A stretch of DNA of 64,000 nt. Source: Spartobacteria bacterium (lineage in GTDB: Bacteria > Verrucomicrobiota > Verrucomicrobiia > Chthoniobacterales > UBA10450). The position numbers and the translations under genes are program-made. Where the stretch lies: assembly GCA_003169695.1 (NCBI GenBank), contig PNAS01000073.1, forward strand, positions 107,098-171,097, written 5' to 3'. The notes under the pieces were generated by a model that saw nothing but the letters and a program-made list of their open reading frames with translations, was not told where the DNA came from and did no database searches. The first letter of the stretch is position 1; every line of letters begins with the position of its first letter. Of the stretch, positions 47,123 through 56,777 are shown piece after piece.

Positions 47123-48076
47123 ATGAACGGGGATCAACCCAAGATAGAGATCTTTGAGCCGTTTGGCGCCGCGCTCGAAGTGATGAAGAGAATTCTCTTT
47201 CAGCCTTTCGACTTCGCAAAATGGTGCGTGATCGGTTTCGCGGCATTTTTGAGCGGTTCCTGGGGAACTGGCTTCCGGTTCCATTTCCCTTGGAACGGAA
47301 ATTGGAATTTCCGATCGACCAGTTACCATAATGTTCCGATCGCCGAGTCGCTGCCGTCATGGTTGCTCCCGTTCATTATCGCCATCGCGGTTTTCGTGCT
47401 CATCTGGATTTTCGTCCTCATGTGGGTCGTGGCGCGCGGCCGGTTTATCTTCACAGATTGCGTCGTAAAAAACCGCGCGGCGATCGTCGCGCCCTGGCGG
47501 GAGTACCGGCGCGAAGGCAACAGCTTCTTCTTGTTCTCTCTCGCGGTGGCGCTTCTGGCCATGGTGATAATGGTGGCGTTAGTTTTGCTGATCGTCGTGC
47601 CGTTGGGATTATTCCCCGGTGGAAAGGGGACGGCCGGGCTCGGTGCTGCGGCAGTGTTCGCGTTCGTCTTCATCGGGCTAGTGTGGCTGGCTTTCGCGAT
47701 CTTCTTCGCCGTCGTGAGCCAGTTCATGGTTCCAGTGATGTACCGTCGTCGCTGCCTCGCGCGAGCAGCGTTTTTCGATGTGTCGAAGCTTGTGCTCGCG
47801 CGGCCGGGTCCATTTGTTCTGTTCGTCCTGTTTGGGATTGTCCTCGTGATGGCGCTGGTCCTCGCCAGTATGATCGTTTCCTGCCTGACCTGTTGTATTG
47901 CGGGACTTCCCTATGTCAGCTCCGTGGTCCTTCTTCCCGCCTTCGTTTGGCTAATTGCGTTCAAGCTTTTGTTTCTGCAACAATTCGGGCCGGAATATGA
48001 CGTCTGGGCGGCTGCGGATGTCTCGCCGCCCGCTTCGCCGGCAGCGCCGTCGAATGTGCCTCCACCACTAACCTAA
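47123..48076 (+). CDS. Hypothetical polytopic membrane protein
   Basis: The 317-aa protein starts with a conserved-looking amphipathic segment (FEPFGAALEVMKRILFQPFDFAKW) and has about five to six membrane helices. A Pro/Ala-rich cytosolic tail follows. The pattern of large hydrophobic blocks separated by a short soluble RFIFTDCVV region resembles DUF4013/YciC-like proteins found in many bacteria. No catalytic motif is visible. It stands alone between the upp remnant and the convergent PHP-glycosyltransferase gene. Confidence 0.6.
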   Translation: MNGDQPKIEIFEPFGAALEVMKRILFQPFDFAKWCVIGFAAFLSGSWGTGFRFHFPWNGNWNFRSTSYHNVPIAESLPSWLLPFIIAIAVFVLIWIFVLMWVVARGRFIFTDCVVKNRAAIVAPWREYRREGNSFFLFSLAVALLAMVIMVALVLLIVVPLGLFPGGKGTAGLGAAAVFAFVFIGLVWLAFAIFFAVVSQFMVPVMYRRRCLARAAFFDVSKLVLARPGPFVLFVLFGIVLVMALVLASMIVSCLTCCIAGLPYVSSVVLLPAFVWLIAFKLLFLQQFGPEYDVWAAADVSPPASPAAPSNVPPPLT

Positions 48077-48137
48077 CGGAGTGATTTGCTCGTGAAGCAA
48101 CGCAGCCCTTATGGGTGCGCCACGGTCGTTCTGGAAT

Positions 48138-50540
48138 TCATAGACCGGTCGTATGCCAGAACTTCTGGAAGGCTCCCGGCCAGCTGCGATCCACCACGCT
48201 CTGGCGCGCTTTCTCTCCCATGCGCGCTCGCATTTTTTGATCGCCAACCAGAAGCGCAATCGCGCGCGCGACATCTTCTACATCGTGGGCTTTCGTCACC
48301 AGTCCATTGACTCCGTCCTCCACCAATTCCTTTGGGCCGCCGAGATCGGAGACGATCACCGGAAGTCCGGAAGCTTGCGCTTCGATGACCACGTTCCCAA
48401 AGGTATCGGTCGTGCTTGGAAAAACAAAAATGTCCGCCGATGCGTACGCCGTCGCGAGCGGCTCGCCCGTGAGATACCCCAGGAAAACCGCCTCGGGCAA
48501 CGCGGCCGCCAGCGCATCTGAGTGCGGGCCCTGCCCTACGATGAATAGCTGCACTGGCTGGCCCGCCTCGCGGATCTTGTCATAAGCTGCCGCCAGCACA
48601 TCGAGATCTTTCTCGCGCGAGATGCGGCCGACATATAGCAATCGAACGCTGCTGCCATTCGCTCCGAAGCGCTGCCAGTAGGATGGATCGCGCCGCGCCG
48701 GATGGAACAAATCGGTGTCGAGCCCGCGCGGCAGGATCTTCAACTTCTCCGGCGCAAACCCGCGGTCGATCCAGCATTTCCGGTATTGCTCCGAGTTCAC
48801 GAAGACCGTGTCGATCTGCCCGTAGAGCCACTGCATGTAGCTCCAGGCCAGGCTTTCGAGGAAACGGTCTTCTGTCAAAATGCGGACGTACTCCGGAATA
48901 TCGGTGTGATAAATCCCGCTGGTTTGCAGGTTCAACATCTTAGCGGCCAGCAATCCCGTGAGGCCAATCGGTCCGGGCGTGCTGATAATGATCTCGGTGA
49001 ATTGTTCCCGCTGAACGTAATCGAGGATCTGCATGATGGGCGGGAAGCTCAGCCGTTGCAGCTCGTACTCCGGCAATTCGAACTCGCCAATCGGCCTGAA
49101 ATTCTTGATCGGAATGTCGTCGACCTTTAGATCCCGGCGGGAGGTAATGACTATCAACTTTTCGCCGGCCGCAACGCCCGCCGCCGTCATCTTCCGAATC
49201 GTGTTTGCGACCCCATTCACGTCCTCGAGCGTGTCGGTAAACCACGCCCGCTTTCGGTTTTGCAGCGCAAGCGGAATCGAACCTGTCATCTGCAAGAAAA
49301 TCTCCCGCAGCCACCTGCGAGAAGGAGCCTGGCTATGGAAAGCGTAGATGTAGGGCGAGAGCAGAACTATGATCGGTGCGATCCCGCTCAATGCCTGCAT
49401 GCTTTCGATCACGTTCCCGGTTCTGATCTGCTGGACGAATTTCTCGAAGAAACGAAACGCGAGCTGTTCGCAAACCAGGTTCGCCATTAGGAAAGTTCGC
49501 CGCTCCGGCTCTGTCACGCCTTCCATCTCCTTGGCCAACTGCGCCTTCACTTTTGGGCGCGCGAAATGTTTCGAGAGGCCCTTCCAAAGCGAAACGTTCC
49601 CCGGTTTCGCCAGCTCGAAAATTTTTCCAGACATCACGCCTTGGGCGATGAAGGTGGCTTTTTCGCGCAAGGTGAATTCGGTCGGATCGCGCCCTTCCAT
49701 GAACCGCGAGAACATCGTCTCCAACAATGGAGCGCTCGGTCCGAGGCGTTCCGTGAAGCGGTCTTGGATAAAACAGGAAACGGTGTTGTAAAAACCGTGG
49801 GACAAGGCGAGCGGAGTGCCGCCCTCGCCCCGCGCAACGCATTTACCTTCGCGGACGTGCTGAAGAAATTCCTTCGCGGTTCGTGTGCGCGGTGTTTCCG
49901 TGTAAGAGCCGGCCACAAACTGTCCGCCGTGGTCGTCCGAGCCGCCGGTGAAGATCTTCTTCCATGGCTCGGCGTGGGTCGGTTGGAGATCATGACGGTT
50001 CGCCAGCTCCTCGATTTTTTGGGACGTCAGGCCGGAGAGGAGTTCCCGGGCCAGCACGCTCAGGAGTGCGTCGCGCAAGCCGTTGATGCCTTCAAAGTGT
50101 TTGAAAAGGAGAATCAGCCGTTCGAGGTGGGAAGCTTCGAGTTTGCCGTTGATGCTGTAGAGCGGGTGCGCAACCGAATGGCTTATCGCCGCTTTTTGGA
50201 GATAGCTTTGCAGGTCGTAGATGTTCTCTCGAAGAGCCGAGATTTCTGAATGCTGCGCTTCGGAAATTCCCCAGACGAGCAGGTGAAGTTTGCACGGATC
50301 GTGAGGAAAATACGTAGTAACTTCCTCACTGATAAAAGTATGATCAAGCTCTGCTATTGCGAGATTGCCATCGATCGTGTCGTGATCGGTGATTGTAACG
50401 AAATCCATTCCGCGCTCGCGAAGTAACCGATAGAGCTCTCGCGGATCGGTATAACTGTCTGGAAAATCGAACCGCCGAAAGAGCCACTCCTCGGACCGCG
50501 CGCTGAAGCGGGAATGAATGTGGAGATCGCAAAGGCTCAT
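48138..50540 (-). CDS. PHP-domain phosphoesterase fused to GT4 glycosyltransferase
   Basis: The 800-aa protein starts with a PHP domain (about 1-250): CDLHIHSRFSARS and TITDHDTIDG hold metal-binding His/Asp, and GSDDHGG a later ligand set. A linker follows, then a GT-B glycosyltransferase (about 440-800) with the GT4 donor site FPSTTDTFGNVVIEAQASG. The PHP part may be a hydrolase of a phosphorylated or nucleotide-linked sugar. Substrates cannot be read. The deacetylase gene upstream on the same strand (10 bp away) suggests a polysaccharide or glycolipid pathway. Confidence 0.85.
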   Translation of the reverse strand: MSLCDLHIHSRFSARSEEWLFRRFDFPDSYTDPRELYRLLRERGMDFVTITDHDTIDGNLAIAELDHTFISEEVTTYFPHDPCKLHLLVWGISEAQHSEISALRENIYDLQSYLQKAAISHSVAHPLYSINGKLEASHLERLILLFKHFEGINGLRDALLSVLARELLSGLTSQKIEELANRHDLQPTHAEPWKKIFTGGSDDHGGQFVAGSYTETPRTRTAKEFLQHVREGKCVARGEGGTPLALSHGFYNTVSCFIQDRFTERLGPSAPLLETMFSRFMEGRDPTEFTLREKATFIAQGVMSGKIFELAKPGNVSLWKGLSKHFARPKVKAQLAKEMEGVTEPERRTFLMANLVCEQLAFRFFEKFVQQIRTGNVIESMQALSGIAPIIVLLSPYIYAFHSQAPSRRWLREIFLQMTGSIPLALQNRKRAWFTDTLEDVNGVANTIRKMTAAGVAAGEKLIVITSRRDLKVDDIPIKNFRPIGEFELPEYELQRLSFPPIMQILDYVQREQFTEIIISTPGPIGLTGLLAAKMLNLQTSGIYHTDIPEYVRILTEDRFLESLAWSYMQWLYGQIDTVFVNSEQYRKCWIDRGFAPEKLKILPRGLDTDLFHPARRDPSYWQRFGANGSSVRLLYVGRISREKDLDVLAAAYDKIREAGQPVQLFIVGQGPHSDALAAALPEAVFLGYLTGEPLATAYASADIFVFPSTTDTFGNVVIEAQASGLPVIVSDLGGPKELVEDGVNGLVTKAHDVEDVARAIALLVGDQKMRARMGEKARQSVVDRSWPGAFQKFWHTTGL

Positions 50541-50550
50541 GCAGGAAGGG

Positions 50551-51393
50551 CTAAGCGCCGCGGCGGGTCCGCCTTTCCGCGATCCAGTCTCGATATGTCA
50601 TCGCGGTCCGATTTTCGACTAGTCGATCGGTCAGCCGCAGGATCTGCTGCCAGATCTCAGGGTGATCCCGATCGGGCGGGTGAATGCTCACGCGCGCGAG
50701 CGGCGCAACGGCGAGTTGACGGGCCAGCACACCATTCCACGCCAGGCTCGCGGTACGACGCCAGCCGCTCCGCACACTATAGGCGAGTGTTCGTGCGAAA
50801 AAATTGTCTCCAGAACGCAAGTCCCGCACCCCCGTCAATCTTGTCGTGTATTCCATTTCCGCTTCCGCAGCCGCCCGCTCCGCGGCCGAGCCAAGCAGCC
50901 ACGCGGGAGCGATGAAACCTCGCGGCGTCAGTCCCGCCCTGACAAATTCCTCGCGCGCGCGCATGATTCGACGAAATGCTTCGTCGTAGTCGAGGTCATA
51001 AAATTCCCCTTCGTCGTTGGTATAAAGCCGGGTGAAGAACTTTTCGTGCAGGTTTTCCCCGTTTCGACGCGGCCTCTCATGAAAGTAGCCGTGGATCACG
51101 ATCTCGTGTCCCTGCGCTTCTAAATCCTGGAGCCAGCGCACGAAACCGCGATCTTCCGTGGAAGAGCCACGGTGGTGATAGTTCGGTACCACAAGTAGTG
51201 AGCAAACCGAAACGCGATGGTGGGAAAGCTCCGCCACAATTTTTTCCGCCGCTGCTCGAGTCGCTGGCGCGACGTCATGCACTGAAACGATCAGAGCTTC
51301 GCGATCCGCTTCCGCCGAGAGAGCGAAGATGGAAGACAACGATGTCGCAGTGGCGCCGGTCACGCTGGATTTTCTATCCCAACCGCAAAGCAA
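50551..51393 (-). CDS. DUF2334-like polysaccharide deacetylase
   Basis: The protein of about 265-280 aa has SVHDVAPAT near residue 37 (Asp motif) and HEIVIHGYFH (His motif) as in the NodB-fold deacetylase superfamily, subtype DUF2334. The later RGFIAPAW segment matches the substrate/arginine motif. No signal peptide is clear. The start is uncertain: a TTG at 51393 is the longest option, and a GTG at 51363 is possible. It lies 10 bp upstream of the PHP-glycosyltransferase gene and is probably cotranscribed with it. Confidence 0.78.
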   Translation of the reverse strand: MLCGWDRKSSVTGATATSLSSIFALSAEADREALIVSVHDVAPATRAAAEKIVAELSHHRVSVCSLLVVPNYHHRGSSTEDRGFVRWLQDLEAQGHEIVIHGYFHERPRRNGENLHEKFFTRLYTNDEGEFYDLDYDEAFRRIMRAREEFVRAGLTPRGFIAPAWLLGSAAERAAAEAEMEYTTRLTGVRDLRSGDNFFARTLAYSVRSGWRRTASLAWNGVLARQLAVAPLARVSIHPPDRDHPEIWQQILRLTDRLVENRTAMTYRDWIAERRTRRGA

Positions 51394-51428
51394 ACAAGCC
51401 TAATCGCTTTAGTAGCTCGCGCTACATT

Positions 51429-51836
51429 TCAGCGCGCCATACGAAGAATCTCCTGAAACTCCACGCGGGTCAGTGCCTGGACCGATAAGCGCGACAGACG
51501 CAGCAGCGTCATCTCTTTCAGTCTCGGGTTGCCCTTGATCTCCTCGAGCGTCACGCGCCGCGGCACGGCTTTCTCTGGCGCAAGATCCACCGCGCTCCAA
51601 TCGCCCTCCGTCGCCGTCGGATCCGGATAAGCTTCCCGGATCACTTTAGCGATTCCTACGACGGCCTTCTCGCTCACACTGTGATAAAAAAGCACCGCGT
51701 CGCCCTTCCGCATTGCACGCAGGTTATTCCGCGCCGTGTAATTCCGGACGCCGGTCCAAGGCGTTTTGCCATCCGCGACGAAATTCGCCCACGAATAAGC
51801 GGACGGTTCCTGTTTCACGAGCCAGAATTGTTTCAC
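51429..51836 (-). CDS. EVE domain protein
   Basis: The 135-aa single-domain protein starts MKQFWLVKQEPSAYSW and contains GVRNYTARNNLRAMRKGD and VLFYHS. These are characteristic of EVE (PUA-like) proteins thought to bind modified nucleic-acid bases. A few are linked to restriction or RNA modification, but no such genes are nearby. It is followed on the same strand by the deacetylase gene after about 35 bp. Confidence 0.9.
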   Translation of the reverse strand: MKQFWLVKQEPSAYSWANFVADGKTPWTGVRNYTARNNLRAMRKGDAVLFYHSVSEKAVVGIAKVIREAYPDPTATEGDWSAVDLAPEKAVPRRVTLEEIKGNPRLKEMTLLRLSRLSVQALTRVEFQEILRMAR

Positions 51837-51890
51837 GCAGGTCTACCTAGAGCACCGGCAGCGATTCGACAACTGCGCGGCGAAAAATTC

Positions 51891-52013
51891 TGTCATCCCG
51901 AGCCGCGCAGACGGCGAGGGACCTCTCAATTGCAATGGCCGTCACCCAAATGAATTGGACGCGGAAATTTGCAGTTGAGAGGTCCTTCATCGTCTGCGCG
52001 ATTCAGGATGACA
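51891..52013. repeat. TGTCATCCCG-family inverted repeat
   Basis: TGTCATCCCGAGCCGCGCAG opens the left arm, and ATTCAGGATGACA closes the right arm. In this copy complementarity extends inward (CTCTCAATTGCAA against TTTGCAGTTGAGAG), giving a longer stem and shorter loop than the copy at 15023. It lies between the divergent EVE gene and tmk. Confidence 0.8.
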
Positions 52014-52094
52014 TCCTCGTTTTGCGTGCCTCGGCGTGCTCCATCATATCGTCACAATTCGACAACTGCGCTCCAGTGTTTCACACTCGCTCTG

Positions 52095-52778
52095 ATGTCA
52101 CGTGGCGCGTTTATCACGTTCGAGGGATCGGAAGGTTGCGGGAAATCAACGCAAGTGAAGCGACTTGCGTCGCGCCTCGAACAGGCCGGGGTGCCTGTGC
52201 TCATAACGCGGGAGCCGGGCGGCACCGCGATTGGGGAGAAGATTCGGGACCTCCTCCAGTTCGCGCCGGAAAGTTTTGCCATGGCGCCCGAGACCGAACT
52301 GTTGCTCTTCGAGGCAAGTCGCAGCCAGCTCGTGCGCGAAACCATCCGGCCGGCGCTGGAGCAGGAATCGGTGGTGATTTCCGATCGTTTTTTTGATTCG
52401 ACCACCGTTTACCAGGGCGTCGCGCGCAAACTCGAGCCGGGCATTGTCGAGAAGCTGAATGAATTTGCCGTGGGTGCAGAGAGACCAGACCTCACCTTTA
52501 TCCTCGATGTGAATGTCGCGACAGCCCGCGCGCGCATGTTGCGACGCGTGCGTCCCGTGCAAGCTCTCGATCGCATGGAACAGGAGCCGCTCGAGTTCTA
52601 TGAACGAGTGTGTGAAGGCTACCGCGAGCTTGCGCGCCGCGAACCCACACGGATTTACTTGCTCGATGGCTCCCTTTCACCCGATGAAATCGAAAGCAAA
52701 ATCTGGCGCGAAGTATCGGCACGTTTCCCCGCGATTTTAGCGCTGCGGAAAAAAGGGGACACGGCTCGCGCCTCGTAA
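52095..52778 (+). CDS. tmk: Thymidylate kinase
   Basis: The 227-aa enzyme phosphorylates dTMP to dTDP. The P-loop FEGSEGCGKST spans residues 9-19, followed by REPGGTAIGEKIRDLL and SDRFFDSTTVYQG (DRY-like motif), all standard. ATG at 52095 (MSRGAFITFEG) is the family start; an earlier frame start adds unrelated residues from the upstream repeat. It lies 5 bp before holB, a common pairing in bacteria. Confidence 0.95.
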   Translation: MSRGAFITFEGSEGCGKSTQVKRLASRLEQAGVPVLITREPGGTAIGEKIRDLLQFAPESFAMAPETELLLFEASRSQLVRETIRPALEQESVVISDRFFDSTTVYQGVARKLEPGIVEKLNEFAVGAERPDLTFILDVNVATARARMLRRVRPVQALDRMEQEPLEFYERVCEGYRELARREPTRIYLLDGSLSPDEIESKIWREVSARFPAILALRKKGDTARAS

Positions 52779-52783
52779 GATCG

Positions 52784-53755
52784 ATGGCCTTCACCCGCAA
52801 CGGCGCTTTCGAATATTTGAGCCGTTCCCATGAGAACGGCCGGCTGGCCCATGCTTATTTGATTTCTGGACCGCCGGGCAGCGGCAAGCGCGGACTTGCT
52901 TCCGATCTTTCCAGTCTCGTTACTGGAGCGACCGCGGCCGACGTTTTCGCCTCACAACCGCCGGGGGTTTATTTGGCCGAACCGGAATCGAAATCGCGTC
53001 GCATTGTGATCGATCAGGTGCGGGCTCTCGAGCATGCATTGCAAATGCGGAGCTCCGGAGGGCGCCGGAAAGTGGCGATCGTGGCCGAGGCAGATCGCCT
53101 TCAGCCCCAGGCGGCAAACGCTTTCCTAAAGACCCTCGAAGAACCGCCCAACGACTCGCTCTTGCTCTTGTTGAGTGCGATGCCGGAAGTCCTACCGGAC
53201 ACGATTCTTTCCCGTTGCATTGCCGTGCCGTTGGCTGCGGAGGCGAAAGCGGCGCCGTCGGTTGAAGAGAAGGAATTAGTCGAGCTGCTCGGCACGGTCG
53301 CCCCCCCGGCGGCGAATGGTGTGCAGGACGCTTATCACCTCGCACGAGGTTTCCATCGTTTGCTGGCGCAAATCCGCGAGGCGATCCAGGTGGAGAACGT
53401 CGCTGCTCTAAAGCGCGACGAGGTGCGCTACAAGAACACCACGGACGGAGCCTGGTTGGAGGAGCGCGAAGATTATTTCAAGGCCCTCACAGAAAGTCAG
53501 TACGTGCGACAGCGTTCGCGCCTGGTCGAAACGCTTTTTCTCTGGTGGTCCGACGTGCTTCGGGCGAACACCGGTGTCGCGCCACGCGAACTGCCGTCCG
53601 CCAGCGATCAAACGCGTATTCTCGGTCAAAAATTGTCGACGTCAGAAATCCTCCGTCGCATTCGGCGTCTGGAAGAAATGCGTGATCATCTTGGCCGAAA
53701 TATCCAGGAAGCGCTCGCGATCGAAGTCGCGTTTCTGAGCATCTTCACGTTTTGA
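52784..53755 (+). CDS. holB: DNA polymerase III delta' subunit
   Basis: The 323-aa AAA+ clamp-loader subunit has SGPPGSGKRG at about residues 24-33, a modified Walker A. The sensor region FLKTLEEPPNDSLLLLLS and SRC motif LSRCIAV are near 108-148. The zinc-binding Cys cluster of many delta' proteins was not seen. Coupling to tmk by a 5-bp gap supports the assignment over DnaX. Confidence 0.85.
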   Translation: MAFTRNGAFEYLSRSHENGRLAHAYLISGPPGSGKRGLASDLSSLVTGATAADVFASQPPGVYLAEPESKSRRIVIDQVRALEHALQMRSSGGRRKVAIVAEADRLQPQAANAFLKTLEEPPNDSLLLLLSAMPEVLPDTILSRCIAVPLAAEAKAAPSVEEKELVELLGTVAPPAANGVQDAYHLARGFHRLLAQIREAIQVENVAALKRDEVRYKNTTDGAWLEEREDYFKALTESQYVRQRSRLVETLFLWWSDVLRANTGVAPRELPSASDQTRILGQKLSTSEILRRIRRLEEMRDHLGRNIQEALAIEVAFLSIFTF

Positions 53756-53793
53756 TTTGAGCGCACACCACGCTGCCCTCAGAATGCCAGTTC

Positions 53794-54537
53794 ATGAGAT
53801 TCCAAAACCAGGTTGCAGTCGTGACGGGCGCGGGGCGGGGGATTGGGCACGCAATCGCTCTCCGGTTGGCCAGTGAAGGTGCACGCGTTGCGTCAGTCAG
53901 CCGAACGGAAACCAACGCTCAAAAAACCGCGGAAGAAATTAATGGCGCCCGCGCCGATGCGGCGAAGGCCTATGCCGTGGACGTCGCCGATCATGCGGCC
54001 GTGCAAAAAACCGGGTCGCAGATTCTCGAAGACTTTGGTCGCGTGGACATTCTGGTGAACAACGCCGGCGTGACGCGCGATGGCCTCAGTATGCGCATGT
54101 CTCTCGACGATTGGGACACCGTTTTGAATACGAACCTGAAAGGTGCGTTCAATTTCGTCCAAGCGCTTCAGCGGCCGATGATCAAGCAGCGGAGCGGCCG
54201 GATCATCAACATCAGCTCGGTTAGCGGATTGATCGGTAACGCAGGCCAGGCGAATTACTCCGCGAGCAAAGCGGGATTGATTGGTCTCACGAAATCGCTT
54301 GCTCGAGAATTGGCGAGCCGCGGCATTACCGTGAACGCCGTCGCTCCCGGATTGATCGAGACGGATATGACCGGAGTGCTCTCCGACGAGATTCGTCAGG
54401 CCATTTTGCAAAAGATCCCCCTCGGCAAACTGGGGCAGCCGGACGATATCGCGGCCGCTGTCGCATATCTCGCTTCCGCGGAAGCGAAGTATATCACGGG
54501 ACAAGTGCTGGCGGTCGACGGCGGCATGGTGATGTAG
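53794..54537 (+). CDS. fabG: 3-oxoacyl-ACP reductase
   Basis: This 247-aa SDR has the NADP-binding TGAGRGIG at residues 11-18, NNAGVTRDGL and an ISSVSG...YSASK active-site segment at about 138-157. The DGGMVM-type end is typical of FabG. It reduces 3-oxoacyl-ACP in fatty acid elongation. No other fab genes are adjacent, so a related SDR role is possible. Confidence 0.9.
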   Translation: MRFQNQVAVVTGAGRGIGHAIALRLASEGARVASVSRTETNAQKTAEEINGARADAAKAYAVDVADHAAVQKTGSQILEDFGRVDILVNNAGVTRDGLSMRMSLDDWDTVLNTNLKGAFNFVQALQRPMIKQRSGRIINISSVSGLIGNAGQANYSASKAGLIGLTKSLARELASRGITVNAVAPGLIETDMTGVLSDEIRQAILQKIPLGKLGQPDDIAAAVAYLASAEAKYITGQVLAVDGGMVM

Positions 54538-54556
54538 TTGTCGGTCATTAACAGAC

Positions 54557-54696
54557 TGTCACCCTGAGCCACGCAGGCGGCGAAGGACCGCGCAACCGGA
54601 GCGCCACGCTTCCTCCCGTCGCGTGCCGCAATTCGCAGGTGTGAGGTCAGCGCTTCTCCCGAGGTCGCGGTCCCGTCTGCGCGACTCGGGATGACA
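54557..54696. repeat. TGTCACCCTGA variant of the TGTCATCCC family
   Basis: The left arm TGTCACCCTGAGCCACGCAG has diverged by several bases; the right arm GCGACTCGGGATGACA is closer to consensus. Both arms are joined by a GC-rich spacer. It fills the gap between fabG and the next gene. Confidence 0.75.
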
Positions 54697-54780
54697 TCGA
54701 ATTCGATGGCGGACAGACAATTGTAGCCGAGCACCAAACCTGCTTTTCCAGTCATGGGCCCCTCGTTAGGCAAACCGCGA

Positions 54781-55413
54781 ATGAAAATTATCTCTGCTCT
54801 GCTGGCGATCGCGCTCGCGTTCTTTGTTTATTTCTATCTTCATCGCCCGATCAGTTATCCCGCTGGTGTTCTGGTCGACTCCGAGCCGGAACAACTCGCG
54901 ATCAGCGACGGTCAGGCGCTGATCGAGCACGGCGAGTATCACCTGAAACCGCTCGCGCGCTTTTCGCTCGATGCGCGAATCTTGCACCGGAAGGTTTACG
55001 GCTACGATCGGGAAGCGAAACTCGTGCCCGTTGATCTTGCGGTTGGCTGGGGTCCGATGTCCGACCAGGCCGTGCTCGATCAGATCAAAATCAGCCAGAG
55101 CATGCGTTTTTACTGGTACGAATACCAGTTCCCACCGCCGATTCCGAAAGATCAAATCATTTCGCACAGCACCAATCTGCATGTCATTCCGGCAACATCC
55201 GCAGTGGCGTCATTCTGCAAGTCGCTGCGACAAGGCGAGCTCGTTCATCTCCAGGGTGAACTGGTTGAGGCGACCGGTCCCGAGATCGGCACATGGCGCA
55301 GCTCACTTAGCCGGACGGACACCGGCAACGGTGCGTGCGAGTTGATGCTGGTGGAGGATTGTTCGAAGCTCGGTCGCGCACAAGGCAAACCCACCCCACT
55401 TGTTAGGCGCTGA
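54781..55413 (+). CDS. Hypothetical exported protein
   Basis: The 210-aa protein has an uncleaved membrane anchor or signal (about 3-20) followed by a soluble part. Recognisable but unnamed segments are [26 protein letters not shown] and [12 protein letters not shown]. They give the impression of a conserved family with no known function. No cysteine motif or enzyme signature is visible. ATG 54781 is used instead of 54754 because it puts the hydrophobic helix at the N-terminus. Confidence 0.6.
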   Translation: MKIISALLAIALAFFVYFYLHRPISYPAGVLVDSEPEQLAISDGQALIEHGEYHLKPLARFSLDARILHRKVYGYDREAKLVPVDLAVGWGPMSDQAVLDQIKISQSMRFYWYEYQFPPPIPKDQIISHSTNLHVIPATSAVASFCKSLRQGELVHLQGELVEATGPEIGTWRSSLSRTDTGNGACELMLVEDCSKLGRAQGKPTPLVRR

Positions 55414-55419
55414 TCTTTC

Positions 55420-55505
55420 GGTGAATCGGGCGCTCCGCGCGCGATATTTAGAGTCGCGGCTGCGCCGCCATTATTGTCATCGCGCGACGGAGCGCACGAT
55501 CCACC
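55420..55505. repeat. GGTGGATCG-family palindrome with inverted centre
   Basis: The outer arms GGTGAATCG and CGATCCACC match the family. The inner hairpin GTCGCGGCTGCGCCGCCAT is the exact reverse complement of the centre of the 24829 copy, so the middle part has flipped relative to the arms. It lies between the hypothetical gene and msrA. Confidence 0.8.
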
Positions 55506-55558
55506 GGACTGCCACAACGACATTTGCGCCCCCGCTCTTCTCGTTTCATGGTGAAAAC

Positions 55559-56035
55559 ATGACGACAGAAAAAGCGACATTTGGCGCCGGTTGTTTTTGG
55601 GGCGTTGAAGCGACCTTCCGGGCCACTCGAGGTGTGACGAATGCAACCGTCGGTTACGCGGGCGGCACGAAGGAAAATCCAACCTACGAAGATGTGTGCG
55701 CTCACGGGACCGGGCACGCTGAAGTGGTGAGGGTTGAGTTCGATCCCGCGATCGTCGGTTACAATCAGCTCCTCGATGTCTTCTGGTCGAATCACAATCC
55801 GACTACGCTGAATCGCCAGGGCCCCGATGTCGGCGACCAATATCGTTCCGTGATTTTTTATCACACGCCCGAGCAACGCGTAGCGGCGGAAGAGTCGAAG
55901 GCCAGCTTAGACAAGAGCGGCCGTTTTAAGCGGCCAATCGTGACGCAAATCGAACCGACGCCCACTTTCTATCCCGCTGAAGAGTATCATCAGCGCTATC
56001 TCGAACAGCGCGGCTTATCGCATTGCGCGGTTTAA
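55559..56035 (+). CDS. msrA: Peptide methionine sulfoxide reductase A
   Basis: The 158-aa enzyme repairs methionine-S-sulfoxide. The GCFWG active site with Cys12 is at the N-terminus, and a possible resolving Cys is near the C-terminal HCAV. The EEYHQRYL segment is typical. ATG at 55559 is chosen because the motif follows at the expected spacing; an upstream frame enters the repeat. It is followed 14 bp later by pgl. Confidence 0.94.
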   Translation: MTTEKATFGAGCFWGVEATFRATRGVTNATVGYAGGTKENPTYEDVCAHGTGHAEVVRVEFDPAIVGYNQLLDVFWSNHNPTTLNRQGPDVGDQYRSVIFYHTPEQRVAAEESKASLDKSGRFKRPIVTQIEPTPTFYPAEEYHQRYLEQRGLSHCAV

Positions 56036-56049
56036 CCCCGCCGGCACGC

Positions 56050-56745
56050 ATGAAGCCCGAAGTTATCCGCTCGAAAAACTTTGTGCCTGACGCAGCGGAG
56101 TTCATTCTCCAGCACGCCCGCGCCGCCTTGGCGGAACGAGACCAGTTTCGCATCGCGCTCTCCGGCGGAAACACTCCACGCCCGGTTTACACAGAACTGG
56201 CCAGAATCGGGCGGGACCTTCCGTGGGATCGCGTTTTTTTTACTTTCGGCGACGAGCGGTGTGTGTCACCCGAAGATGAGCAAAGCAATTTCCGCATGGC
56301 CCGCGAATTACTCTTTGTTCCCGCAGCCGTTCCGGAGAAATCGATCGCACGCATGCGGGGCGAAATCGATCCGCAGATCGCGGCGCAGGAATATCAGGAC
56401 GGGCTGGATCTTCTCGCGGCGCAACGCGGCGAAATGGTTTACCGGCACGACTTGATTCTCCTCGGGATGGGAGATGACGGGCACACGGCGTCTTTGTTTC
56501 CGGGCACAGCAGCACTGCAGGAAAAAACACGCAAGGTCGTTGCCAACTTCGTGCCAAAATTTAACGCCTGGCGGATCACCTTCACCTTCCTGCTTATCAG
56601 CCAGGCACGTCACATTTGCTTTTTAGCGAACGCGAACAAAAACGCGGCGCTTCTCAAGAGAGTGCTGCAAGGCGATCAGCAGTATCCCGCGGCTCAAGTA
56701 GAAGCGATGAACGGCGACCTTACCTGGATTCTCGGTGAGTCGTAG
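56050..56745 (+). CDS. pgl: 6-phosphogluconolactonase
   Basis: The 231-aa enzyme of the oxidative pentose phosphate pathway carries [25 protein letters not shown] and [15 protein letters not shown]. These are the standard DevB/Pgl signatures. An ATG at 56050 is preferred to 56023. No zwf or gnd is nearby. The following epimerase gene is about 30 bp downstream. Confidence 0.92.
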   Translation: MKPEVIRSKNFVPDAAEFILQHARAALAERDQFRIALSGGNTPRPVYTELARIGRDLPWDRVFFTFGDERCVSPEDEQSNFRMARELLFVPAAVPEKSIARMRGEIDPQIAAQEYQDGLDLLAAQRGEMVYRHDLILLGMGDDGHTASLFPGTAALQEKTRKVVANFVPKFNAWRITFTFLLISQARHICFLANANKNAALLKRVLQGDQQYPAAQVEAMNGDLTWILGES

Positions 56746-56777
56746 AACTCGGCACGACTCCAGCTTTGAGTTTTTCC

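Noticed and set aside
55400-55558. N-terminal extension of msrA
   Set aside because: The region is an intergenic palindrome (55420-55505). The MsrA active site normally lies about 10 residues from the start, which fits ATG 55559.
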